A stretch of DNA of 64,000 bases from Heligmosomoides polygyrus polygyrus (Eukaryota > Nematoda > Chromadorea > Rhabditida > Heligmosomidae), in assembly GCA_947396885.1 (NCBI GenBank), contig OX377204.1:18359706-18423705 (forward strand), written 5' to 3'. The notes under the pieces were generated by a model. That model worked only from the letters and a program-made list of their open reading frames with translations, did no database searches and had not been told where the DNA came from. The translations under genes were made by a program, and so were the position numbers. The first letter of the stretch is position 1. Each line of letters opens with the position of its first letter. This document shows positions 41,288 through 52,770 of the stretch, piece by piece.

Positions 41288-41665
41288 TATGGGCAGAATC
41301 GCCTCTCTCTCTGGGAAACAACAAAATGCAAATATCTCGACCCCAATACAACTCTGCACAGAGTTAGGGACGACAGAAGTTGGGCAGTTGGCGGCGTTAG
41401 CCCTATGCCTGCACGCGGAGGGCGGGCTCAAGTTGGCTGGAAATAGCGATCACGAGCGAGTAATGGTGGCGCAGTGCGTAGATGGGCGGCGTAATCCCCA
41501 TAATCGCTGTTTCCAGCCAACTTGAGCTCGCCCTCCGCGTGCAGGCATAGGGCTAACGCCGCCAACGGCCCAACTTCTGTCGTCCCTAACTCTGTGCAGA
41601 GTTGTATTGGGGTCGAGATATTTGCATTTTGTTGTTTCGCAGATAGAGGCGATTCTGCCCATATA
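41286..41665. repeat. 380 bp palindrome (foldback MITE)
   Basis: Arms 41286-41456 and 41501-41665 are close reverse complements. The ends are TATATGGGCAGAATCGCCTC and its reverse complement, and the arms share ATGCAAATATCTCGACCCCA and GCCCTATGCCTGCACGCGGA. The loop is about 45 bp. No coding capacity. Confidence 0.88.
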
Positions 41666-42351
41666 CAACACTTAGGCGGTTCCGACCTACCGTTGAAATA
41701 GTTTCCTAGTAAGACAACCTCGTGATAATAAGGAAACCATTATTCGCTTCCGAGATTAGACTTATTTGCAAGGTAATGTTGTTGTCCGTGTTGTGTTGTG
41801 CGAAGTGTGTGGTGGTGAAAAACAGCTTCATGTTGTCCTTATCGATACGGTCTCTCTGTGACTACTTTGGCAAACAAACCATCCAAAGTTTTTATCGCTC
41901 CGCCGTTGTCGAATTGATGCTCTACTGGGAATGTTAAAAAACTGACATGTTGATCATAAGCGAAGCGGAAGTCATTGTAAAATGCAAACGGGCAAATTTA
42001 CACACGATGTCCTGTAGAAGTGAAATGCGTGACGCATATAAAGAAAGGATAGATGAACGCCATCCTTTTTTCTTATCCTTTATTTTAGCAGGGGGTGCTT
42101 CACTGAGTCTTTCTGATACCAAAGGAAGAATTGTAAGCGAGCTGTTTTTCGAAGACGAAACGCTAAGTTGGCCTACAGATGAACCTTTTTGCAAATCAAT
42201 TGCCTTGAGAGGCTTTCTCGTTTTGATTGTTTCGCTTTGCCAGTGGTGCAGATTCACAACTATGAACGTTCATAGCTCCATAGCGGCGCGACGCGATGTA
42301 ATGGTAACCTTCCAAATCAATTATTCGCGCTGCCCTATCGATATAAGCGGT

Positions 42352-42664
42352 TTTCACACTCCCGCTGCTGCTGTTGCGCAACCGATGCCGTAAAGATGAA
42401 GCATACCGCACAGACGCAGAGGAGCAACAACAGCAACGAGGGGGCCTTCACACTGCTGTAGCCCCGCATCAGCAACACCGGCATCGGTTGCGCAACTTTA
42501 CGCGGGCTCAGCAACAAGGGATGATCGCCATCATTTCTTGTTGCTGATGCTCGTCAACCGAGGCATATCACAGGTCTTATCTCATTATCTTATCTCACGC
42601 GTCACGCGAACTCCACCCCTTTTTCGTTGCCCGTTGCTGCAACAGCAGCAACGGCAGTGTGAAA
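42352..42664. mobile_element. MITE family D with TTCACACTGC ends
   Basis: Left end TTTCACACTCCCGCTGCTGC; right end, reversed, TTTCACACTGCCGTTGCTGC. An internal inverted pair lies at about 42373-42390 and 42479-42496 (GCGCAACCGATGCCG and its complement). The same TTCACACTGC start recurs at 42447, so two copies may be nested. Confidence 0.65.
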
Positions 42665-42891
42665 GCTACTTTACGTTCTTATCATTTTGCCGCGTTGCAG
42701 CTCAACTCTGCTCTAACCGGCCCTTATATGTTCATTTTAGTAGTATAGTGGGCGAAAGGGGTCCACCTAAACCTGATATCATATCCTACAAGATATAAAA
42801 GAGTTAGCGGTTGACCGTCTGTTTGAGACCTCACAGACGTCGCGATGATTCAGGGTAGAGGCCGCTCTTCCATGTTTGCAGAGAGTCGTGA

Positions 42892-43050
42892 TTCAGAGTG
42901 TGTTGCCGGCATCGCGTCACGAGCGTCCGAGTTCAGGAGACGTGTCACCGACGTCGTGTAAAAGGCGTCCGGGTCCAGCAGACCCATGTCGCGCAAAAAG
43001 CGTCCTTATTCAGTAAACGTGTCAGATGTCGGGTCACAACCGTCCCATTT
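42892..43050. repeat. Minisatellite, about 38 bp unit
   Basis: Four head-to-tail units are built on TTCAGnnnACGTGTC and GTCACnAGCGTCC. A further diverged unit lies near 43330 (GGTTCAGAAGACGCGTCG). The translated frame is repetitive. Confidence 0.7.
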
Positions 43051-43124
43051 CAGAAGTGTAAAGAGGACCTCTACGGGGGCCAGGACAAGAAATCAGTAGA
43101 AAGATACCGTTAAGAGGTCAAGAT

Positions 43125-43325
43125 TCAATAGGGGAGAGGGGGGGGGGGGAGGAAAGGACAAGCAAGGAAGGGTCCAGTGATGGAAGGAGTAAGAAGGGAC
43201 TAGTAAGGGGAGGGAGTTCAAAAGGAAAACAAACAAAGGATCCAGAAGGTGGACAGGAAGGGATGACCAGAAATAGGGGACTAGCTAAATGAACCAATAA
43301 GGAATCAAAAAGGGGGGGGGGCAGA
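43125..43325. repeat. Purine-rich strand-asymmetric tract
   Basis: About 200 bp almost entirely A and G on the plus strand, with G runs near 43139 and 43312. Mirror-type purine tracts can form triplex DNA; nothing else was seen here. Confidence 0.75.
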
Positions 43326-43569
43326 CTTTCAGATCGGGTTCAGAAGACGCGTCGTCAACGTTTTACCACGAGTCAGAAGGTTTATCTCTGAGGCAATGGA
43401 TATGGGTGGTGGAGTTGCTTCATGCGAAGGAGGACAGGGGCTCGGTTCTCATGCGCGGCGGGATTTTTGCATTTCAACCGACTGACTGAGGTTTGAGGGG
43501 TTTCCACGTCTACACAATTTTCTTGTGCTTGTGCGCATTTTTTCAGCTGTATGCGCTTCTGCGTACTAA

Positions 43570-44112
43570 CAAGGGAACTGTCTGAACGGTACGCCGGAAC
43601 GGCAAGAACGAGTACTAGAGTGAGAATCCCCATCCTCGCCATGTGGTCCCCTCCCACAGTGTGAGTGCACTAATGGCACTCACCACTCCAAAACAAGTTC
43701 AGATATGGAAATCTTTATGAAAATCCGATACTATGGTAAAAGTGCAGAAACGCGACGTAGCATGATAATCAAACCCTAGACTTCACGAACATGAGGCGTC
43801 TGCGGACCCTTAACCATTACACCCTCCTACTCGTTTGCCTCAAGGATTCCGCAAAAACAAAACATGTTCTGTTACTATTTATAGGACGGAGATTCTCCCT
43901 ATAGTACTCGTTCTTGCCGTTCCTGCGTAGCGTTCAGACAGCTCCTTGTAAGAGCGCAGCACCTGGCTGCGACTCTCCCTGGGCGACGAGTGGTGTTTCA
44001 GTACGAGCAGCTTGGATAGATCACACCCCGGAGTTCCTTCTCTAGTCTGGTGTAGCAGAACCCAGCTGCGCACTTCTTGCCTAAGCAGTTTTAGTGCGCT
44101 CAGTGTCATCAA
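43570..44112. repeat. Inverted pair of about 65 bp repeats plus a tandem-repeat relative
   Basis: Plus-strand 43570-43635 and minus-strand 43960-43895 share GAACTGTCTGAACG and GGAACGGCAAGAACGAGTAC. Minus-strand 43965-44100 also resembles the tandem units at 47.07-47.65 kb (AGCTGGGTTCTGC, GAGAAGGAACTCCGG). The minus ORF 43642-43382 begins with a signal-like MARMGILTLVLVLAV but lies across the repeat, so I do not call it a gene. Confidence 0.55.
43760..43830 (-). repeat. tRNA-like sequence (SINE head or tRNA pseudogene)
   Basis: Minus strand: TGTAATGGTTAAGGGTCC (A-box type) and TAGGGTTTGATTATC (degenerate B-box). No paired acceptor stem was seen. Confidence 0.4.
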
Positions 44113-44805
44113 ATGGAGATATGCGTAGCTCCGTGCTAAGCACTCGCGCGAGGGAAACCATGCTCCAGTCTAAGTTTTGCGCTCAAAATCTAGGTGCAAT
44201 CCTAGTTGGTGGTGGCCGCTCTTAAACGATTTCATAAGAACTGAATGTGTTTGGTATTGGAATATGTTGGTTTCACTCGTTCCATAGCAAACAAAAGGCA
44301 CTAACGAAGTCCGAATAAATAATAAAGAACGGAATGTATTGCATTTGTACGCGAGGTCGGGACGTTAGCAAATGTATATATTGAAGTACATTGCCTTGTC
44401 TGTGTGCAAAGGCTAACTGAATAATGGTGTCTTAGCTAATTTTATTTATTTTACTGGTGTTATCTGTTCTATCTGCCAGAAAATGATCGTTCTCGGTGCA
44501 AATGTAGTAAAGAGGTCCTGTTTTGCTAGACTTGCACCGAGAATAGTTTCCCTCCTGACTAAGAACTCGGACGCTTAGTCACCAGGCAACCACGTTGGTG
44601 TAGTCTACTTATTTCTATATGTTGTTATTGTGTCATTCATCTTGTTTCGCTGTTTGGGAATCGTTCAAGAGCGGCCACCACCAACTAGGATTGCTCCAAA
44701 ATCTATTCCGATTTGGTTCTAATGGCCATAGATCGACTCCATGCACCCGCGGCGTTAGCAGCAGCCCTCTAATACACATTGCGCCAAACATGTCACTGTT
44801 GTCTG

Positions 44806-45905
44806 ACGGGGGGCAATCGTTTCCTACACAATCCCGCCTACGCCCACTTCCCACCCTACCCGCGTCGCCCTATTTAGACAAGTTTGCGGCGCGCGAAACC
44901 GTCGTTAATTGGCGTAACGTCGTCCAGAAACCTAACAGCTGATAGGAGACGATGGGAAGCGCATCTCATGAGGAACTCTGAAGTCGTTTTCGAGTCGGTA
45001 CGGTTGTGGAGGCAGTTGAGGGAAGGAAAACGTCGCTCCTCTCTGGATTCCTCAAATTTTCGCCACAACTGGAGACTATCGGTGACTTAGGTCAGGATTT
45101 GTGGTCTCTACATTGAAGGCTTATCTGAAATTGTGCGCAAAACCGGCCCACCGTGCGCTTATTTTGAAGGATCAAACAATTCGGCTTATATTGGAGGACA
45201 TTCTAGTGGATGATCGCAGTGTTTTCATGACATATCTCGTTTGATGTTGTTATACTTATCGGAAAATGCGGACGCCTTAGTACTGAGCAATGTGGCGGTA
45301 CTTGGCGCTGCTGCTGAAAAGTCCTTTACTCCAAATGTGGTGTACAATATTCCGAGGCGCTATGATAGTTGGGTGAGGGGGAGGGGGGAGGGGTCGACTT
45401 AGCATGCCGCGGCGGAAAGGCGCGGCGAGTAGGTATATACAGCGAATGTAAATGCAGTCTCATCTCCTCTTTTTGATTAGTGATCTGCGTTTTATTTGGT
45501 TTCGTTTTGGGCAAGGGACAGAACTCCAGGATGTAAGCAATTTTAGCACGGGTGCGTTACTCGAGCCACTCCTTGGAGTCCGTTCCCCTGCCTAAATCTG
45601 TGCTCTCCTCCACTGATGCAAGGAGAGCACAGAGGAGAGCCATAGCATTGTTTGTTTGTCTCCTTCACTATCAGTATGTTACCTTTTTTCGTGTCAGTGA
45701 CATTTTTTGTAAGGTGACTCCCATCTAAAATAGCGCCGACTCTGACTGTTGTCTCATTAACGAAATCTGTTCAGGATTGAGCTGCCAGGTCAAGGGAAGT
45801 GATTAGAAATGCGATGCCTCCATGCGCTGGCTAGGAGCCGGACATCTCGTCCTCCGCGCGCCTTGGCGCCGCCTCTTTCTAAGGACAGTGTAAGGAACGA
45901 CTCGT
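44806..45905. repeat. Dispersed repeat B, copy 2, with a roughly 440 bp insertion
   Basis: 44806-45340 matches 25018-25548, and 45780-45905 matches 25605-25720. Between them, this copy has extra sequence from about 45345 to 45775 that copy 1 lacks. The extra part includes a G-rich run near 45375 and a hairpin at 45598-45631. Confidence 0.7.
45598..45631. other. Perfect 11 bp hairpin
   Basis: TGTGCTCTCCT, a 12 nt loop, then AGGAGAGCACA. A third copy of the arm (AGAGGAGAGCC) follows. Confidence 0.75.
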
Positions 45906-46034
45906 GTGACGAGTGGCTTTGTGATCTCATATCTAGGAAGCGATAGGACAGCAAACGGGCAATACTTGACCGAATTACTGGCGATGCGGTTGTTCCCAGA
46001 TATCTTGGAGGTAGAAGGTGAAATCGTTCTTTCC

Positions 46035-46222
46035 TAGGGGACAGTCAGGAGGTGCACCCGCCCCTGCTGGAGGGCGTGCGACTAGGCTTCACCGAGAGCC
46101 TAACGGCTGCCTTATGAAACCTTTGAGACGCAAAACAAAAGTTTCTGGTCCGCAGAACAGCGGTGTACCTCCTGGCGCCACGCCCCTCAGCAGGGGGCGG
46201 GTGTACCTCCTGTCGCGTTGCC
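46035..46222. mobile_element. MITE family A, full copy
   Basis: Ends AGGAGGTGCACCCGCCCCTG and CAGGGGGCGGGTGTACCTCC. The body is the reverse complement of the 23.7 kb copy (AGGCTTCACCGAGAGCCTAA, ACCTTTGAGACGCAAAACAA). Confidence 0.75.
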
Positions 46223-47064
46223 ATGCACGCATGCACCCGAACGGATTCAAAATTAATGATCCTTCGATGTCAACCAAGTTTTTCATCCTTTACTCCTAGG
46301 TGTGGATTTGTTTTTCTGTAATGTAATGTCACTATTTCCACTATACTGTATTGTTGATAAAGCAAGTAGTGAACGCTGGACTAGGCCAGTACACGTCACG
46401 TCATGGGAAACGCACAGTTGGGTCGTGTTCTTTGCAATCTAGAACTGGGCAAGGAAGAGGCCTCCGGGATGCGGTCCATCTAACCATGAGATTCTCGTAC
46501 CAAAACTGCTATCGCTGGCGGTGAATGGTCGCACTTGGGTTCCACGCTCACTTAAACCTTGCTTGTTGGCGCTATATGGGTTAGGGGAGGGCAGTCCCAC
46601 CTTAGCGTGGATTTCTTCAATGAAGACCTCATGATAGGACAATATGTTGCGATTTCCTTGGCGTCATCCACCCAAGTTCTAGGATTCCGTTGGAATTTTC
46701 AACTGCAGTACGAAAAATGGGGGAAAATCGTCATCGTAACCTTGCACCCGCTAACACGTGCTGCGCCCGCTCCTTTTGAAATAAAGCATTTCTCGGCGCA
46801 CGAGTGGACGGGGGAGACAGCCCATCAGTACTCAAAAATGTACGAGGTGTCGTGGCGTTTCCCCCCTTGTAGGACGGGTTTCACCCGTATAGCTCGCGCG
46901 AGACGTACCGTTTGGCATAGATAATCGTGGTTATCCTTCCACCTCCAAGTCGCGAGCGCTCATCTCACACGCGCACCTGCCGCAGTATCTGGGCTAACGA
47001 ATTGATATCCGCGCGATCGTTCTCATGCATATTTGCGACAGAGCGCGAAATCTTTCCTTCTTAG

Positions 47065-47650
47065 CCCTACCGCTCATGGAAGTCCGCGGCTGGGTTCTGT
47101 GCTTATCGAGTGCAGAACCAGGCTAGAGAAGGGACTCCGGGCGTGCGCGATCAAAGCTGCTCGTGTTAGAATTTCTCCCGTCGCTCAATGGAAGTGCGCA
47201 GCTGAGTTATGCGTTCTTCGAGCACAGAGACAGGCAGGGAACGAACTCCAGGTTTGGTGCATCCAGGCTGGTCGTGCGAGAACTGCCCCGTCTTACAGGG
47301 TTATCCTGCAGCGGCAGTGGAAGAGCCGCGATCCGCCAACGACCGATCAACGACCCTCCTCCATATCGACTGACCGCGGTATCGGTGGATATCGAAAATT
47401 GCCACGTCCACACTACGCGACCGCAAGCGGCTTGGGATCGCGGCTATTTGCAGCGGGGTCCGTTTGATTGGAACGCGCACTGCCAGCAACGGGGCTGGCT
47501 ACGCTGTGTTCCACGGTGGCGAACTAAGCTAGAGCAGAACCGGGCTAGGGAAGAGACTCCAGCGCGGGTGCCATTCAAGCCGCTCGTGTGGAAACTGCAT
47601 TCCTCGCTCAGGGGAGTCTGCGGCTGGGTTCTGCGCTGTTCTAGCGGCGA
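47065..47650 (+). repeat. Tandem repeat of about 110-115 bp units, interrupted
   Basis: Units at about 47068-47178, 47179-47293 and 47525-47640 share GCGGCTGGGTTCTG, GAGCACAGAACC/GCAGAACCAGGCTAG, GGACTCC and AGCTGCTCGTG. A different repeat (47310-47440) interrupts the array. ORFs of up to 198 codons here translate the array. Confidence 0.65.
47319..47440 (+). repeat. Dispersed repeat E, copy inside the tandem array
   Basis: TGGAAGAGCCGCGATCCGCC, then ATCGACTGACCGCGGTATCG and ATTGCCACGTCC. The adjoining GATCGCGGCTATTTGCAGCG (47437) recurs inverted at about 47938-47957. Confidence 0.6.
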
Positions 47651-47756
47651 AACACATACGGCTGGAAAAATGCGCAAAAATTGCACAAAAAATTGCACAG
47701 GTCAGAACCTCCTAAATCCCAAGCAACCAGCTGAGATGCTGGTCACTGCCACAAGG

Positions 47757-47825
47757 TGATAACCGAACCACCGACCACTCTCGCGCTAATCGACGCGCTG
47801 CCCACTGCGCCACGATCTGCTCGTC
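47757..47825 (-). repeat. tRNA-like sequence (pseudogene or SINE head)
   Basis: Minus strand: GTGGCGCAGTGGGCAGCGCG (A-box type), then GGTGGTTCGGTTATC (B-box type), with about tRNA spacing. The anticodon arm does not pair convincingly, so I do not call a functional tRNA. Confidence 0.45.
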
Positions 47826-49174
47826 GGGACTGCCATCGCGAGCGCACAAGACATCGATCGAACGTGGCAACGTCAACGCCGACGCGCGATCTCTAAGCTA
47901 GAAGGGCGCATACAGCAAAAGACCAACGGAACTCCGCTGCAAATAGCCGCGATCGCGGCTTGGCGGAGGAAGAAAAGCCGCCACCGGCCTAGGCCCCTCT
48001 ATTTACAACTTGTATGTGCGCGTCAGTCCGTGTACAATGGAAGATTCCACGTCATGATATCCGACTGCTACGCTCAAGGCGGTCGAAGCTCATGGGCCGC
48101 ATTCCCCCCCCCCACCTCTGCTCATTGCGTCCATTTCTCGCGTTGCGCCTCCGCGCGAAAATATCTGGGTGGCGCCACCGATGGCGTGGCGTGCGCCACT
48201 TGGGATACTGCCAGAAGCTGCCTGGTCCAGAAGAACATAGCTTTTTTTGGGCCATTTCTTGTGATACTCCTATTCCACGCTACGATTCTAGCTGCGAAGA
48301 CCAGCAAAGGAAGGGGCTGCATGATGTGGCGAATCCTAATAAGAGAAGGTCGTTTGAGAGTCATCCTAGAGCCATTCTTGTTCCTGCGCGTTGAGCAAAA
48401 CAATATGGCTAGCGCTCCACTTGGAATTTGCACATGCATTACGAATTAATATCATCTGTTGTGATCCTTGCATGTTGTTATTTTCACTTCTGCTCAGAGT
48501 TTCCGTTGCTAACATAAGTTGCTTCGCTGCAACCTAGGAAGCTTGTTCTTCGAACATTTTAGTTCAATGTTGTGGTCTTTATTAATATATGCCAAAATTT
48601 TTCGATCGCACGTAGAAAACTAAATGCTGCTCCTGTAAAGCGCATAGCCGACGACTCTATATCGGTCCATTACAAATTTCCTGAAAGTTTTCCCTTAGGT
48701 TCTGACACACTGCCGCAGCAACATCTCAGATTTTGCTTCCCGCTTAATAGCGAGACTAAGGTTACTGTTTCATATACATTTATAATCGTAATCTGTATGC
48801 CACTCACCTTGAATGTTTAGCTCGACCTTCTCTCCTTTACCTTTCCCATGTACCCGGTATGCCGTTAGAACTCCCATGCGATTCTCAAACCTTTCTCATA
48901 TGAACAACACTTAGGACAATAATGAGATGTCATTACCTTAGTTTTCAGATAGCATCAATGAAGGTGCACCCCACAGCAACGACCACCTACTAATGAACCT
49001 ACCTCAACCAAAAGCTTTGTTGAAGACGCGTGATCATTTGATAAGCATCTATCCATTCGATAATTGCACTTTTTTCTTGATGATGTGTAATCAAAGCCGC
49101 TATAATAAGGGGCATAAGTAATAGCAAAATCTATTGGTAGCGAAACAAGGTCTATTAGGTTTAAGGGCTCGTTT

Positions 49175-49248
49175 GGTGTGCACGCGATGCGCGACGCGAT
49201 GAATCCATATGGGAGCTTATCATCACATCGCGTCGCGAGTCGCGTGCA
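49175..49248. other. 26 bp stem palindrome
   Basis: GTGTGCACGCGATGCGCGAC at the left pairs with GTCGCGAGTCGCGTGCACAC at the right; the loop is about 22 nt. It directly abuts MITE family C. Confidence 0.75.
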
Positions 49249-49249
49249 C

Positions 49250-49399
49250 ACTAAAGGCCTCCACAGAGATCTGCGGCAGCGCCGCGGCCCTATGCTTAAC
49301 CACAGGGCAGAGACGCAGAGCTCGCCGCCGGCGGCGTCCTTGCCCTATCCTTAACCATTGTGGCGAGCGGCGTTGCCGCAGAGCTCTGTGGTGGCCTTA
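49250..49399. mobile_element. MITE family C
   Basis: GGCCTCCACAGAGATCTGCG at the left pairs with CGCAGAGCTCTGTGGTGGCC at the right. Internally CCCTATGCTTAACCA and TGCCCTATCCTTAACCA repeat. The second near-identical copy is at 63514-63658. Confidence 0.8.
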
Positions 49400-52300
49400 A
49401 GGTCTATGTTAGGCCTATGGTATACTTCGGCGACGCGTCGTCAGCGGCGTCGTCGGAAGCTGCGAAGAGGGTGTTATACTTCCGTCGCCGACGTCCAAGG
49501 GTAGCACAAAATCCGATCCGATGGAGTATTTTGATTGTAGGTTGGTTCTTCATTCCCGGCACTGTCATCTTTTTCACCGGACCACGAATTACAAAATGGA
49601 GAAGCGCCTATCGCCTGCCCTTCTTGCGGACACCAACAGTGCCGTTTTTACTCTCAACGTTCTTTCATTGTTAGTTTCACAACCATTGCCTAATGCTGTG
49701 CGAAGATCCGTTCAGCTTGCTGGAACACTAAGTGTTTGGGGAGGAAGTGGGAGTTATTCGTTTTTCTGTCTTTCTCACCCGTTTTATTCGCGTCTTCTAG
49801 TCCTCTTCGGTTTCTTGCAGAGCAAGCAAATTCGGCGGCGTGGCTATGCGACAGGTGCCACAGAGGGGGTCATGCAGTCTTGCGGTAGCTGCGGCGGTTA
49901 CTGCAAGCGACGCCGCGGCGAAAGGCGCTAGCTTGAACGGTTGAAATCATTCCCGGCGGCGTGGCATGCACGGGGAGGTCAGTCCCGATACCTATAACGA
50001 TGCTCTAACGCGGCCGCGCCGCGACCGCGGAGTTGGCCCTCGCTCCGGTTGAGCGTGCCGCTATCGCATAAGTGTGAATGGGAACGATCTCTAAGGTCCC
50101 GTTTATACTTCGACGCCGAGCGACGCGAAGCAACGTGTTCTGACCACATTGATTGGGGAACGCGATCGATCAATTTGCTATTATACATGCACCCACCCGC
50201 ATCGATCAGCGTTGGACGTACAGTCCCGTCCCGTTATAACGCCTCCGGATATGACGCGACTCTTGATATGACGTAGATTTTCTCAGGTCTAGGCTAGCTT
50301 ACCTTTACGCCAGTACAAATCAACTGAGGATAAGACGCGCCGGATACAACGCTACTCCTGCTACAGCGCGGTTTTGAGAGGAACTTCATAATGACTCCCG
50401 TTATAACACGACCCGGGCTCAGTTCCGGTCCCACTCGGAAAATGAAGGCGAGCAAGATGCTGACCGTGTCTGCGATAAGACGCACATTTCTATTGCCTCG
50501 TTTCTAGTCGCGACCAGCACTTCTGTGACGATGAATCAGATGCATGTAGACATTTTTCATTCATACGCGACCCACAGTGTTCATAGTCAGCAATGTGTTG
50601 AGCACAGTATAAGATTCCCGGTAGTGGTTGGAAACTGCCGTAGGGTTTCCTCTGTCAAAAATGACAGGAAGTATGGATTAAACTTAAATTATTTAAAACA
50701 ATATCCTGCGTATTTGATTTAGGCCTAGAGCAGCTGCTATAGAGGCTGTCGCGAATGCGATAGTTCGCTCCCTTCAATTCAAACTCCCGCGGGCTGCCGT
50801 ATCCGCTCGGGACCCCGATGAGGCGCTCCCGAGGCTCGGCCTGCCCGCGCACGCTATTGGTCGGCGGGAACCGCGGTGCGCCGCCCCCCGTCCGGCTCAT
50901 TCTATACTTCGGTCGACACGTCGAGCGGCTGCGCGGGCGCGGCTCTGCGGCGCCGCAATTGTGAGCCTGCTTCTGTCATCATCCCGGGGATCTCCTGAGC
51001 GGAGTCTTCCGCTCCTCACGATGCAATACAGCCGGCCGCACTACAGGGAGAACGGCGAGCCTGGATGGGGCTCGCCCAGCCTCGGATAGCCACAACAGTC
51101 TCTCCAGCCGGAGCGGTCCCATCTACCCTGTATTCCATATTGTCTAGTATGCGACTCTATATTATTCTGATGTGGTATTCTGATGCTGATATATGGAATG
51201 AGCCGTGGTTATATCTATGTTATCCTGCACAAGGCGAGGAAGGTGGTGAGTCCCCTACTATTGTGTTATTGGTATTGGTATTGTGTGTGTTCGTTGTTGG
51301 ATCGTATTGGGGGCATCATTGTGGTTGTGTTTGGATCATGTTGGGGCGTTATTGCTGTTGGATTGTATGGGGTTTCTTGTAGTTGTCGGGTAGTGCAGGG
51401 GGGAAGGTGTGCACAATGCAGTCCGGGGTCAATACAGCGCGCCTGTAGGCACCCGCGGCTGGTGCCTGGTGCGGGCGTGCGTCAATCCAGGCGCTGTCCA
51501 TGGTGATGGGAGAACAGTCACCATGCGGGGCCCCCGTCTGCCAGGAGAGGGGGCGTGGCCTGTTCACGTCATGGGGTCCCCCCTATGTCCCCTCTTGGGT
51601 CCTGGGTGTTTGGGTACCTCGTAGCACCACGGGGTGAGTGGGGGACTCCACTCAACAGGGACATGTTCCCTCGCGAGTGGGGCCACCGATTCGCAACAGA
51701 GGCTATGTGCAGTCGCACGATAGTTGCGAGCAGAACTCTCGCGTCACGAAGGAATTGTATCTGCACCCCTGCTTTCCGGATAGAATTACAGCATCAGCGC
51801 TGTTTGATCACAAGCAACATCCCGATATCGTGGGGAGTCCTGAGAGGGCATTACAACGAGGATATGGCGGATGCGGCGTGCGATTTCACAGCGCTGATAT
51901 CGTAATGGGCTAACATCCTGCCTGGAAGGTAAATAGTGCGGGTCCATGTCCCGCCTGGCGCGAGAGGTTTGTTGGCAACAAAGGATGTTGTAACATCAGG
52001 TTACTCAGTTTTGTTGTGGATACTTCCAAGCTTCTTCTGGTACTCGTTATTGCTCACTCCTATCTGTTATACTTATGCATATAACAAAGAGAATCTTTGA
52101 GGAGAGGACCTCATTAATATATAAGTTTGTTCTTCGTCTTCATACTCTCTTCATGGTGATAAACTTCAATACTATAGCCATCTTTTGTTTGTAGATAAAT
52201 AATTAGTCATTGAGTGCGATTTTAGATAAATCTACGCATGAGTGAGTGAGAAAAGTCAGCCACGGTTAGGACGCGATTAACGTTATAACGCAGATTTTCT

Positions 52301-52770
52301 CCGGTCCCTTCATACGCGTTATAACGAGAGAGAACTGTATAAACGGGGGCTAAGGACGCCTTCAGAGCTCCGTCAGTTCGCGACGCGACTCGATTATGAG
52401 ATCCACTACCGATTGCTTGCGCATCTCGATCGATAGAGATATTTACCCTATCGTCGCATCGTACCGCGAATCTGCTCTGTAACGACCCCTAATACACTTG
52501 ACCTGTACATAAATGCATGTGATGTATGCCAGGAGCCACACAAGCTTCTGTGTTGATCTGCTTGATGAGTTCTCTGTATTTCCATGTCAACCGCCCATGA
52601 TAGTAAGGGAAAACTTTAAAGATTCTTAAACCTGACTTTAACGGGACCATAGGTATGCTATAGTTATCTTATCTCTATTTATTTTGCATTATCTCTATTT
52701 ATTTTGCACACACCAGCTTTATCTCTATTTATTTTGCACACTCCAGCTTGATGAAGGCGGCTGGCAAATA

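Noticed and set aside
43382..43642. Small secreted protein with signal-like start MARMGILTLVLVLAV
   Set aside because: It overlaps a repeated segment on the opposite strand and has no splice or family support; kept only as a note under the repeat.
47163..47759. 198-codon plus-strand ORF
   Set aside because: It lies wholly in tandem and dispersed repeats; the peptide repeats with the DNA unit and shows no domain.
48014..48449. Overlapping 126- and 139-codon plus-strand frames
   Set aside because: Competing frames in GC-rich sequence with poly-C and no homology by eye; no coding signature.
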